Shown: positions 23,151 through 29,835 of the stretch, piece by piece
Numbering within the stretch: the stretch's first letter is position 1
Layout: each line of letters begins with the position of its first letter
NCBI GenBank assembly: GCA_020634415.1
Contig: JACKBT010000054.1
Coordinates: 1-29,835 of the forward strand
DNA length: 29,835 bases
DNA from: Ardenticatenaceae bacterium
GTDB lineage: Bacteria; Chloroflexota; Anaerolineae; Promineifilales; Promineifilaceae
Direction: 5' to 3'
The notes under the pieces: model-generated
Told to the model about the DNA's origin: nothing
Seen by the model: only the letters and a program-made list of their open reading frames with translations
Databases searched by the model: none
Position numbers and translations under genes: made by a program

Positions 23151-24184
23151 CAAACTTAGAAAAAGTACGGATTGGTATAGCAGGTTTGACGCATGGGCAT
23201 GTGGGTTGGATTTTGTCACGGCCGTTTCACGCCACATACGAAGTTGTAGGGATTGCCGAGGAGGATACGGCCGTTTACGGCCGTTACGCCCAACGATTTG
23301 ATCTCAGTAAAATCCCCATCTACACCACTTTAGAGGAAATGCTGGACACGGCCCAACCCGAAGCGGTTGTCGCCTTTGGTTCGATTTACGACCATCTGGC
23401 GGTGGTGCAAACCTGTGCGCCGCGTGGCGTGCATGTGATGGTAGAAAAGCCGCTGGCGGTGAACATGAGCCATGCGCAGGCGATGGCTGATTTGGCACGG
23501 CAGCACCATATCCATTTGTTGACCAATTATGAGACGACCTGGTATGCCAGCAACCATGCCGCTTATCAGTTGGTGCATGGGGAGCGGTTGATTGGCGAGG
23601 TGTGGAAGGTGGTGATTTATGATGGGCATAAGGGGCCGCAGGAGATTGGGGTGCAGCCGGAGTTTTTGGCCTGGTTGACGGATCCTGTGCTAAACGGCGG
23701 CGGCGCGGTGATTGATTTTGGCTGTTATGGCGCGAATTTGATGACGTGGCTGATGCGGGGGGAGAAGCCGGTGGCGGTAACGGCCGTTACCCAGCAAATC
23801 AAACCCCACCTCTATCCCCACGTAGATGATGAAGCCACCATTGTCGTCACCTACCCCAAGGCGCAAGCCATTATTCAAGGCTCGTGGAATTGGCCGATTG
23901 CACGCAAGGATATGGAAGTTTATGGGCAGACGGGGCAGCTACACGCGCTCAACGCGCTGGATTTGCGCATTCAGACGCAGGCGGATAAGGAAGCACGGTT
24001 AGAGAAGTTGGAGCCATTGGCTGAGCCGGTGAATGATCCGTTTGTTTATTTTTCGGCCGTTATCCGCCACCAAACCCCCCTTCACGACAACGACCTTTCC
24101 GCTCTCAGCAACAACCTCACCGTTGTCCAAATTTTGGATGCGGCGCGGGAGTCGGCGCGGAGTGGGCAGGTAGTTTATTTGTAA
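23147..24184 (+). CDS. Gfo/Idh/MocA family NAD(P)-dependent oxidoreductase
   Basis: The 345-aa protein starts with RIGIAGLTHGHVGWIL, a Rossmann fold whose loop is G-x-x-H-G-H, a variant of GxGxxG found in this family. VVAFGSIYDHLAVVQTCAPRGVHVMVEKPLAV holds the EKP signature, and GGGAVIDFGCYGANLMTWLM marks the C-terminal substrate domain. It probably oxidises or reduces a sugar or polyol; the substrate is unknown. It overlaps the methyltransferase by 4 bases. Four exact ACGGCCGT copies fall inside, three of them within 67 bases (23218-23284). It ends at a hairpin shared with the convergent purine gene. Confidence 0.92.
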   Translation: MTNLEKVRIGIAGLTHGHVGWILSRPFHATYEVVGIAEEDTAVYGRYAQRFDLSKIPIYTTLEEMLDTAQPEAVVAFGSIYDHLAVVQTCAPRGVHVMVEKPLAVNMSHAQAMADLARQHHIHLLTNYETTWYASNHAAYQLVHGERLIGEVWKVVIYDGHKGPQEIGVQPEFLAWLTDPVLNGGGAVIDFGCYGANLMTWLMRGEKPVAVTAVTQQIKPHLYPHVDDEATIVVTYPKAQAIIQGSWNWPIARKDMEVYGQTGQLHALNALDLRIQTQADKEARLEKLEPLAEPVNDPFVYFSAVIRHQTPLHDNDLSALSNNLTVVQILDAARESARSGQVVYL

Positions 24185-24210
24185 TGACGCATTACGCTGT
24201 TACGTCATTA
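24182..24210. terminator. Hairpin spanning both stops of convergent genes
   Basis: TAATGACG (24182-24189) and CGTCATTA (24203-24210) are exact complements. The left arm contains the oxidoreductase TAA, and the right arm contains the TAA of the AICAR transformylase gene. A T-run is lacking, so its efficiency as a terminator is uncertain. It resembles the CGTAATGA repeat units. Confidence 0.5.
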
Positions 24211-25383
24211 ATGATGGAATAGCCGTGTTTCCGTCAAAGCCATGACCATACCATACTCATCACAAGCCGCAATAACGAGATCATCGCGGATGGAGCCGCC
24301 GGGTTGAGCCACATAGCTGACACCGCTTTGTTGGGCGCGGTCTATGCTGTCGCGGAAGGGGAAGAAGGCATCGGAGCCGAGGCTGACACCGGAGAGTTGG
24401 TTGAGCCAGTCCCGTTTTTCGGCGCGGGTGAGGCGCACGGGCGTTTCAGTGAAGTTTTCCAGCCAGATGGCTTCTTCGGCCGGGGTCAGTTCATCTAGCA
24501 GGAATTGGTCTATGGCGTTGTCGCGGTTGGGACGGCCGATTTTGGCTACAAACGGCAGCGCTAACACACGCGGATGCTGTCGCAGCCACCAAGTATCGGC
24601 CTTTGTGCCTGCCAGCCGGGTGCAATGGATGCGCGACTGCTGCCCCGCACCCATGCCAATGACCTGCCCGTCTTTGGTGTAACAGACGGAGTTGGACTGG
24701 GTGTATTTGAGGGCGATGAGGGCCACGATGAGGTCGCGTTGGGCAGCGGGGGAGAGTTCTTTGTGGGTGGTGACGATGTTGGTGAGATCGGTGGGGGCGG
24801 GAACGGCCGTATTCCTGTGCTGGGCCATCATCACCCCAAACAACTGCCGCGTTTCCATCTCATCTGGCTCGTAGCTGGGGTCAATTTGCACAATGCGGTA
24901 GCCGCCGCCTTTTTTGCCGCGCAAAATCTCTAAGGCTGCGGGTTCATAACCAGGTGCAATCACGCCGTCAGACACTTCGCGGCGCAGAAGTTCGGCGGTG
25001 GGTACATCTACCACATCGCTGAGGGCGGCCCAATCGCCAAACGAGGAGATGCGGTCGGCCCCACGAGCGCGGGCGTAGGCCGAGGCCAGCGGCGATAGTT
25101 CCACATTACCCACGAAGTAGGCTTGTTTGAGCGTGTCGTCCAGAGGTTCGGCGACTGCCGCGCCTGCCGGGCTGACGTGTTTGAAGGAGGCAGCGGCAGG
25201 GAGGTTGAGGGCTTGTTTCAGTTCGCGGACGAGCTGCCAGGCGTTGAGGGCATCGAGGAGGTTGATGTAACCGGGACGGCCGTTTAGCACGGCAAAGGGC
25301 AGCGATCCTTCGTTCATAAAGACCCGCGCCGGGGTTTGGTGCGGGTTCATACCATAGCGGAGTTGGAGTTCGGTTGGGGTCAT
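24208..25383 (-). CDS. Stand-alone AICAR transformylase (phosphoribosylaminoimidazolecarboxamide formyltransferase)
   Basis: The 391-aa protein corresponds to the transformylase half of Pur[13 protein letters not shown] at the start, [12 protein letters not shown] with catalytic Lys68-His69, [54 protein letters not shown] and the closing [20 protein letters not shown]. It transfers a formyl group from 10-formyl-THF to AICAR in purine synthesis. At about 390 residues it is longer than the PurH C-terminal domain and resembles the separate stand-alone transformylase family, so it is a complete enzyme and not a fragment. The preceding gene encodes IMP cyclohydrolase. A 65-base gap with repeats separates them. 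Confidence 0.92.
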   Translation of the reverse strand: MTPTELQLRYGMNPHQTPARVFMNEGSLPFAVLNGRPGYINLLDALNAWQLVRELKQALNLPAAASFKHVSPAGAAVAEPLDDTLKQAYFVGNVELSPLASAYARARGADRISSFGDWAALSDVVDVPTAELLRREVSDGVIAPGYEPAALEILRGKKGGGYRIVQIDPSYEPDEMETRQLFGVMMAQHRNTAVPAPTDLTNIVTTHKELSPAAQRDLIVALIALKYTQSNSVCYTKDGQVIGMGAGQQSRIHCTRLAGTKADTWWLRQHPRVLALPFVAKIGRPNRDNAIDQFLLDELTPAEEAIWLENFTETPVRLTRAEKRDWLNQLSGVSLGSDAFFPFRDSIDRAQQSGVSYVAQPGGSIRDDLVIAACDEYGMVMALTETRLFHH

Positions 25384-25403
25384 GTATTTGGGGTAGTAAC
25401 TGG

Positions 25404-25460
25404 GTAACTAAGTAATTGTGTAATTGGTTTAACTACCCAATTACCTAATTACTCAATTAC
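25404..25460. repeat. 24-bp imperfect inverted repeat of 8-bp GTAATTGN units between the two purine genes
   Basis: Arm 25404-25427 (GTAACTAA, GTAATTGT, GTAATTGG) pairs with arm 25437-25460, whose complement reads GTAATTGA, GTAATTAG, GTAATTGG. The loop is 9 bases. The right arm covers the stop codon region of the cyclohydrolase gene. The units are related to those at 5134-5163 and 10523-10557. Confidence 0.85.
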
Positions 25461-26030
25461 TTCTTGTAAATAGGCCGTAATCGCCGTGTCATAGTCGCGG
25501 GTGTGAGCGAAGGCTTTGACGGCGAGGTGACGGCGTTGATTTTCGTCGAGGCTGTTGGTTTGTAGGGCGGTGAGGGTGGGGGTGTAATCGGCCGTTTCGC
25601 ACACTACAATCACCCGTGCAAAGTTTTTGGCGGCAGCACGTAACAACGTCACGCCGCCAATGTCAATCTGCTCAATGGCTTCGGTTAGGGTTACGCCGGG
25701 CTGGGCGATGGTTTCGTTGAAGGGGTAGAGGTTGCAGATGACCATATCTATCATCTGAATGTTTTGGGCGGACAGATCGGCCTCGTCGCTGGGGATGTGG
25801 CGGGCGAGGATGCCGCCGTGAATGGCGGGGTGCAGTGTTTTGACGCGGCCGCCGAGCATCTCGGGTGCGCCGGTTATGTCGGCGACGTCTTGTACAGGCA
25901 AGCCTGCTTCGCGCAGCAGGCGGGCGGTGCCGCCGCTGGCGATGAGTTCCCAATCTAAAGTTACCAATGCCTGGGCGAATTCGACCAGGCCAGTTTTATC
26001 GTACACGGAGAGGATGGCTCGTTTTGTCAT
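25449..26030 (-). CDS. Stand-alone IMP cyclohydrolase (PurH N-terminal, MGS-like domain)
   Basis: About 193 aa, matching only the first domain of bifunctional Pur[69 protein letters not shown] and [18 protein letters not shown]. It closes FAICAR to IMP, the last step of purine synthesis. The stop TAA is genuine and followed by repeats, and the partner activity is in the next gene with its own start. I chose ATG 26030, because PurH homologues start at this point; an in-frame ATG at 26126 would add 32 residues with no family support. Neither start has a Shine-Dalgarno. The C-terminal linker that joins domains in PurH ends in YLQEVIE. Confidence 0.9.
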   Translation of the reverse strand: MTKRAILSVYDKTGLVEFAQALVTLDWELIASGGTARLLREAGLPVQDVADITGAPEMLGGRVKTLHPAIHGGILARHIPSDEADLSAQNIQMIDMVICNLYPFNETIAQPGVTLTEAIEQIDIGGVTLLRAAAKNFARVIVVCETADYTPTLTALQTNSLDENQRRHLAVKAFAHTRDYDTAITAYLQEVIE

Positions 26031-26312
26031 GATTGTGAAATGTAGCACAAGGGGGAACGGCCGTCTAATCCTGATTTCCTTATTTCGCCAACTCCTTAAA
26101 CTGCCCTGTCCTCGGGAGAGATTCATGTGAAATTTACTAAAAATCGTGGCACTTTTGGGGGAAATAAGATAGGCAAATTATTTTTTTTGTTTAGAATTAG
26201 GGGGTATGTTTTGTTATATAGGGTGTGTCTAGGTGTTGTGACTAATGGAACTGTTGCAGCAATTTTAGACATCATCTGCTTTACATCTATCATTACCTAA
26301 AGGCGTAATCTA

Positions 26313-26858
26313 ATGCATACTTATACCTGTGATCCGGCGTTAGAAATCAGTGGGCAGACATTACAAGCCTACATAGATAATGTTCAAGCTGACATTATCG
26401 AACCTATCTTTCATAAGCACGGGATGTCAGTTCCCGACCCCGAAAAGTGGTATCCTCTGCAACCTGTGTTAGATGTATTGAAAGAGATTCATGACAACCC
26501 AGATGCGACGACAAATTTAGTGGCTATTGGCGTGAAAATAGCTGAGTATGGGGTTGAACCAGAGGATATTATTGCGGCTCCGTTGAATGTAGTTTTTGAA
26601 CATTGGGAAGAGCATATGTATTCAAGTGTGCGCAATGGGGATGCTGGCCGCATTATTACCGAAAAGGTGAATGACAAGTTTTATAAAATTACGCAACAGA
26701 ATATCTTTCCCGATGATTTGTGTTACGGATTGGCTTATGGCTTTGCCCGCAGCCGTTTGCCGTTAGGGGTTAATTTTAGGGTTTGGTATGAGGATTATGA
26801 TAACCGTATTGATAATGGTGGCGGGGATAAGACGGTTATTTGTGTGCAATGGGAGTAG
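26313..26858 (+). CDS. Unrecognised 181-aa cytoplasmic protein
   Basis: I do not recognise this family with confidence. The N-terminal half reads ISGQTLQAYIDNVQADIIEPIFHKHG, then PDPEKWYPLQPVLDVLKEI, TNLVAIGVKIAEYGVEPED and a helical segment ending HWEEHMYSSVRNGDAGRI. The layout vaguely recalls Myxococcus-type DUF2378 or heme-NO-binding-like helical domains that measure guanidine- or V4R-like ligands, but this is only resemblance. The C-terminal half is beta-rich (ITQQNIFPDDLCYGLAYGFA, NFRVWYEDYD, KTVICVQWE). There is no signal peptide or membrane segment. The gene is more AT-rich than its neighbours and carries no ACGGCCGT copy. AAAGG lies 11 bases before the ATG, and a terminator follows. 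Recent acquisition is possible. Confidence 0.75.
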   Translation: MHTYTCDPALEISGQTLQAYIDNVQADIIEPIFHKHGMSVPDPEKWYPLQPVLDVLKEIHDNPDATTNLVAIGVKIAEYGVEPEDIIAAPLNVVFEHWEEHMYSSVRNGDAGRIITEKVNDKFYKITQQNIFPDDLCYGLAYGFARSRLPLGVNFRVWYEDYDNRIDNGGGDKTVICVQWE

Positions 26859-26886
26859 GGGTTTGGGGTGAAACGTTTTAGAATGT

Positions 26887-26918
26887 AAAAGGATGGGTTT
26901 TACCCATCCTTTTTTGTT
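26887..26918. terminator. Bidirectional rho-independent terminator
   Basis: AAAAGGATGGGT (26887-26898), loop TTT, and ACCCATCCTTTT (26902-26913) form a 12-bp stem followed by TTG and a further T-run. It separates the 181-aa gene from the convergent secreted hydrolase. Confidence 0.93.
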
Positions 26919-26920
26919 TT

Positions 26921-28144
26921 TTATGGTCTGTCGGTGGCCGGTGGGGAGATGATGATGGGCAGGTAGTTTTGTTGGGGGGTGGTGAGGGTGAGTAAACGGC
27001 CGTATGCCGCTAACACCTCATCTACCGTAAACGCACAGTGGCCGTAACGCTCCGCCGCGAAATGATCGTGTAAGGCGGGGCCGTGAATTTTGGCCGCGTA
27101 TAGGGGACTGTGCCAGTAGGGAACGACGGGATCGGCCGTGGTGTGTAGGGTGACGATGGGGCGGCTGAGGGAACCTGTGGTGATGTAGTGGGCCGCAATC
27201 TCATCGAGCGCAGCCTGATCGCCGCTGACGCGAATTACGCCCGCATTGAGAGCCGCATCATCATCGGAACCTGTGTAGATGCGGTGGGTGTTGCTATAGG
27301 GCTGGCCGCCGAGCTTGAGGGCGGCATCGTTGGTGGCGAAGACGTTGTACCAGAGCAGCCGCTCGATGGTGGCGGTGTTGGTGATGGCCGGGGCCGGTGC
27401 GTACAGCGCGTTGGCGGTGGTAAGGAGTTGGGTGGTGGTATAGGCGTTGGCAGGGTCGCTAATGGCGGGGAGAATGGTGCTGTTGTAGTGGTTGTCCCAG
27501 TTGTCTATGAGTGATTGGGGAATGTTGGTGGGATCGCCAGGCATGAGGCCCGGAAAGTAGTAATCGAACAAGACACGAAAGTCGCCAAAGTAGTTGACTT
27601 GTGCGCCAAAATCGCCATAGGGGCCGCACATGGCTAACCCGCCATCGAAGCGGTCGGGGTAATGTTCGAGGGCGAGGGCGGTGATGATGCCGCCTTCGGA
27701 AACGCCAGCCAGGTAGGTGTGGTTGGGGGGGCCGTACTGGGCGGCAAAGATGTCGAGCAGGTCTATGATGTCGGTGAGGCCGGGCTGGATGGCGAGGCCG
27801 TTGGTGCTGTAGCTGGTGGTGGCGAAGGCGTAACCGAGCAGGTTGACGAGATCAATGATGGAGTTGCCGCCGATGCTGATCTGGTCTTCGGGGATGCCGA
27901 TGGGGGCGGTGGGGGAGACGTAGCCGTGGGCGTAGACGAGGAGATCGCCGTTCCAGTTGTTGGGGACGCAGAGGCGGTAGATGGCGCCGCTGGTTTGGCT
28001 GCCGTCGGGATCGCAGGTGGCGGCAGGGCGAGGGGGGAGGGGTGAGGGGCGAGGGGGGAGGGGGGCAACGGCCGTTGCCGGCTGCACTATCAATAGTATG
28101 AGGAACAGCAGGCAAGCACAGAGGAAGAGTGTTTTACGTATCAT
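26921..28144 (-). CDS. Secreted alpha/beta hydrolase
   Basis: About 407 aa. Residues 1-27 are a signal peptide (RKTLFLCACLLFLILLIV core, cleavage near AVA-P). A Pro-rich stretch (PLPPRPSPLPPRP) follows. The mature part has DLLVYAHGYVSP as an early strand with the oxyanion-hole region, nucleophile Ser149 in LAGVSEGGIITALALE, and late acid and base candidates in HTTADPVVPYWHS and RYGHCAFT. The pattern fits secreted peptidase- or esterase-like alpha/beta hydrolases; the substrate is unknown. Three cysteines could form disulfides outside the cell. I chose ATG 28144; an upstream GTG at 28159 adds 5 residues. No Shine-Dalgarno is visible. The C-terminal YLPIIISPPATDRP could be a short anchor-like tail. 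It diverges from the lipoprotein gene by only 45 bases. Confidence 0.86.
   Translation of the reverse strand: MIRKTLFLCACLLFLILLIVQPATAVAPLPPRPSPLPPRPAATCDPDGSQTSGAIYRLCVPNNWNGDLLVYAHGYVSPTAPIGIPEDQISIGGNSIIDLVNLLGYAFATTSYSTNGLAIQPGLTDIIDLLDIFAAQYGPPNHTYLAGVSEGGIITALALEHYPDRFDGGLAMCGPYGDFGAQVNYFGDFRVLFDYYFPGLMPGDPTNIPQSLIDNWDNHYNSTILPAISDPANAYTTTQLLTTANALYAPAPAITNTATIERLLWYNVFATNDAALKLGGQPYSNTHRIYTGSDDDAALNAGVIRVSGDQAALDEIAAHYITTGSLSRPIVTLHTTADPVVPYWHSPLYAAKIHGPALHDHFAAERYGHCAFTVDEVLAAYGRLLTLTTPQQNYLPIIISPPATDRP
28026..28066 (-). repeat. G-rich tandem tract encoding Pro-rich linker after a signal peptide
   Basis: The plus strand is made of GAGGGG/GCGAGGGGGGAGGGG-type units. Read on the coding strand it gives PLPPRPSPLPPRP. 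It resembles the tract at 4887-4921, and an ACGGCCGT follows directly at about 28068. Confidence 0.65.
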
Positions 28145-28189
28145 CAGGCTATTGTACACTTGTGGTTCATTATTTACAGGGAGAATTGC

Positions 28190-29557
28190 ATGATGAAACG
28201 TAATGGTATGATCAAACTTGTTTGTTTAGGGATGCTGCTGGTGTGGCTGGCGGCTTGTGGTAGTGGGGGGGAAACGGCCGTTCTGGAACCGACTGCTATT
28301 GCCAGTACCCATGAGGAAACGGCGGCTGTGCCGCCCACGCCGACGTTGGTGGCCCCGGCCGCTGCCGATGAGGCTGCACCAACGGTGGCGGTGGCAACGG
28401 AAACGGCCGTTCCCCCCACGCCTGTGCCCCCAACCCCCACTTTTGTACCGACGGTTACGCCGCCACCGGCACCTGTGGATGAGGCGCAGATTCGCCAGGA
28501 ATTGCAAACGCTGGCTTTTCCCGCCGGTATTTATGAGGGTGTGTATGCTTTTCCGCTGCCGCAAGACCCCCATGTGTGGCTGGTTCATTCGGTGGGATTT
28601 CGGCCGTATGAGACGGTTTCTAATCATGCGGCGGCGCTGTACCGTTATGTGGATGGGCAGTGGCAGGAGTTGGCGCGGGTGGAGTTGGTGACACCGGATA
28701 TTTTGTATGAAGAGGCGATTGCGGCGGTGGATTTGGGAGACGGCCGTTATTGGTTTGAGGAGTACAGCTATGTGGGCGCACATGGCAGTTGTTATGAGCT
28801 GCTGCGTTATGATTTTGCGGCTCTGGATGTGGTGATAAGTAACTGCCATTCCAGTAATGCCAGTGGTGGCATTGGCGATTTGAATCAAGACGGCCGTCCT
28901 GATTTGGTGCTGAACCAGACGATTGATTACGTCTTCTGTTTTGCCTGCGGCGTGCGTTATCCTTATTATGATGTATTGGAGTTTGTGGATGGGGAGTGGC
29001 AGCCGGTAACAGTCCGGCTATTGCCCGACGATGCCCAGGTTGACATGCGCAACTTTAATAATGAAGCGGTACGTTTGTACAATCTGGGTCTGTTTAAGCA
29101 AGCCGAAGAGACGATCAACTTGATTGTGGGTGATGTGCCCCTTGTGCTGTGGAATCAGGCCATTATTCGTTTGCACGCGGAGGATGCACGTTTTCAGGCG
29201 CAAAATGGGCCGCTGCCGGTGTTGGGCCAGATTTTTTATGGAGATTATGCCGCGGCTTTGGACATGCTGCGGGTCTATCCGCCGGTGGAACTGTTTACGC
29301 TGCAAAATAATCCGCTGTTGGTGGGCACGGTGGCTGAGGGGTGGGAGGATACATTTGCCGAATGGGTGACGAGTACGACGGTGAGTGTGGTGGAGGGGCA
29401 GCCGGATATGGCTTCGGCTCATTTTCTTTATGGCTGGGGTTTGTATCTGTTGGATGCGACGGATAGCAGGGTGATGGGGGAGTTGGAAACGGCCGTTTCC
29501 CTTGACCCCACTGAGCCGCTGTATCAGGATAGTTTGGCCTATTTGCGTGGAGAATAG
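28190..29557 (+). CDS. Secreted lipoprotein with Pro/Thr-rich linker and FG-GAP/TPR-like regions
   Basis: About 455 aa from ATG 28190. The lipobox is LVWLAAC with Cys23, so the mature protein should be lipid-anchored outside the cell membrane. Residues about 30-105 are a Pro/Thr/Ala linker with PPTPVPPTPTF repeats. The folded part has VWLVHSVGF, then SNASGGIGDLNQDGRPDLVLNQ, a Ca-binding-like FG-GAP loop like those in the giant propeller gene at 1-4933. The C-terminal third is helical and TPR-like (NEAVRLYNLGLFKQAEETI, LYGWGLYLLDATD). Function unknown; ligand sensing or surface binding is plausible. GGGAG sits 7 bases before the ATG. Five exact palindromes lie inside; those in the linker and C-terminus read ETAV. 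Confidence 0.85.
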   Translation: MMKRNGMIKLVCLGMLLVWLAACGSGGETAVLEPTAIASTHEETAAVPPTPTLVAPAAADEAAPTVAVATETAVPPTPVPPTPTFVPTVTPPPAPVDEAQIRQELQTLAFPAGIYEGVYAFPLPQDPHVWLVHSVGFRPYETVSNHAAALYRYVDGQWQELARVELVTPDILYEEAIAAVDLGDGRYWFEEYSYVGAHGSCYELLRYDFAALDVVISNCHSSNASGGIGDLNQDGRPDLVLNQTIDYVFCFACGVRYPYYDVLEFVDGEWQPVTVRLLPDDAQVDMRNFNNEAVRLYNLGLFKQAEETINLIVGDVPLVLWNQAIIRLHAEDARFQAQNGPLPVLGQIFYGDYAAALDMLRVYPPVELFTLQNNPLLVGTVAEGWEDTFAEWVTSTTVSVVEGQPDMASAHFLYGWGLYLLDATDSRVMGELETAVSLDPTEPLYQDSLAYLRGE

Positions 29558-29564
29558 ACTGGGA

Positions 29565-29629
29565 CACAGAGATACGCAGAGAGGCAGAGAGTGCAAGATT
29601 TTGGCTGTTTGCTTCTGTGAATCTCTGTG
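29565..29629. repeat. Intergenic CACAGAGAT inverted repeat with GCAGAGA units
   Basis: CACAGAGAT (29565-29573) is complementary to ATCTCTGTG (29621-29629); between them lie GCAGAGA, GGCAGAGA and related 7-8-base units. It separates the lipoprotein from the last gene and resembles in style, not sequence, the GGAGATTGG hairpins. Confidence 0.6.
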
Positions 29630-29653
29630 ACACTGTTATTAAGGAGTGATGTT

Positions 29654-29835
29654 TTGAACACTGAATTTTTCAGTCTAGTGATAGTATTGCTTTTAGGTTC
29701 TGTACTAATGGGGGTTGCATTGTATTTAATTCTCTTTAAGCCCCAAATAGGTAAAAGGCTTATTGAGATGGGTAAATCACCTCTGCTACCGTGGACTAAA
29801 AAGCGAGGTGCTGATGATATTATGATATTAATGAC
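29654..29835 (+). CDS. Start of a small membrane protein (partial, C-terminus off window)
   Basis: The frame opens at TTG 29654 with AAGGAG 7 bases upstream, an excellent ribosome-binding site; the ATG at 29650 hits a stop after one codon, so the TTG is the likely start. The visible 60 residues begin NTEFFSLVIVLLLGSV, continue as one membrane helix up to LYLILF, and then become charged (KPQIGKRLIEMGKSPLLPWTKKRG). I do not recognise the family. The composition is more AT-rich than upstream genes and has no ACGGCCGT. Confidence 0.65.
   Translation, partial: MNTEFFSLVIVLLLGSVLMGVALYLILFKPQIGKRLIEMGKSPLLPWTKKRGADDIMILM

Larger units (their letters stand above)
183..29496. repeat. Dispersed highly iterated palindrome ACGGCCGT, about 52 copies
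   Basis: By hand I count about 52 exact copies, among them near 183, 1340, 2082, 3488, 6324, 6514, 9061, 11455, 14003, 14946, 17068, 17443, 17559, 18104, 22900, 23218, 23267, 23277, 23789, 24802, 28273, 28403 and 29489. The commonest wider form is AACGGCCGTT. About 13 more sites have one end changed (TCGGCCGT or ACGGCCGA). Copies lie mostly inside genes, in every frame. None is in rnpB, ssrA, folE, gltA, the cold-shock gene, the YIP1-like gene or the 181-aa gene. It behaves like the HIP1 palindrome of cyanobacteria, with another sequence. Confidence 0.95.

Noticed and set aside
26031..26126. N-terminal extension of IMP cyclohydrolase to ATG 26126
   Set aside because: The added residues are basic and unlike PurH N-termini, which begin at the MTKRAILSV position.
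183..29496. ACGGCCGT copies as parts of one mobile element
   Set aside because: Flanking bases beyond the 8-10-bp core differ at every copy and belong to different reading frames, so no longer element is shared.

Overview
The window looks like a chromosomal segment of an uncultured-type bacterium of moderately high G+C. It is most plausibly a member of Chloroflexota (Anaerolineae/Caldilineae-like). That placement is inference: it rests on the mix of families (DUF4126, DUF2085, DUF402 and DUF2203 proteins, a geranylgeranyl-reductase-family enzyme, a large propeller-AAA fusion), a type-A RNase P RNA and a one-piece tmRNA, not on any search. There is no phage, CRISPR, IS element or rRNA. The region reads as housekeeping and metabolic genes interleaved with small membrane proteins.

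Layout. 1-4933 (minus) is the 5' 1644 codons of one giant gene: signal peptide, FG-GAP/PQQ-like beta-propeller ectodomain, one membrane helix, then a cytoplasmic CARDB-like domain and an AAA+/STAND-type ATPase. It runs off the left edge. 5175-7386 (plus) is a dynamin-like GTPase overlapped by a DUF402 gene. 7446-10033 (minus) has four small genes: YIP1-like, DUF4126, DUF2085 and a 20-residue-repeat protein. 10135-10517 is rnpB with a good promoter, followed by a low-molecular-weight phosphatase and a geranylgeranyl-reductase-like flavoprotein. 12438-15373 carries a lone receiver domain, a 4TM/holin-like protein, a cold-shock protein with a structured leader, a GNAT acetyltransferase and a nucleoside phosphorylase. 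15475-15881 is ssrA (tmRNA, minus). 15951-18941 (minus) has a DadA-type oxidase, then a sucrase/ferredoxin-like protein next to folE. 19097-20383 is citrate synthase. 20442-21298 (minus) holds DUF2203 and an IscA/ErpA Fe-S carrier. 21521-24184 (plus) has an HSL-type esterase, a methyltransferase and a Gfo/Idh/MocA oxidoreductase. 24208-26030 (minus) encodes the two PurH activities as separate genes. 26313-29835 has an unrecognised 181-aa protein, a secreted hydrolase, a lipoprotein and the start of a membrane protein.

The most unusual signal is not a gene. The 8-bp palindrome ACGGCCGT occurs about 52 times by my hand count, where about 0.5 would be expected at random with equal bases. It lies mostly inside coding sequence, in all three frames and in genes of both orientations. 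At many copies the plus strand changes abruptly from G/T-rich on the left to C/A-rich on the right for roughly 50-100 bases. I saw no clear case of the reverse. The polarity does not follow gene direction, so a replication- or repair-linked process is a reasonable hypothesis.

Intergenic regions carry two further families of short modular repeats (8-bp CGTAATNA units, and hairpins built of GGAGATTGGAGACT-like units), usually at gene ends or just before start codons. No gap between genes exceeds 300 bases; the longest (26031-26312) is AT-rich and I see nothing definite in it.
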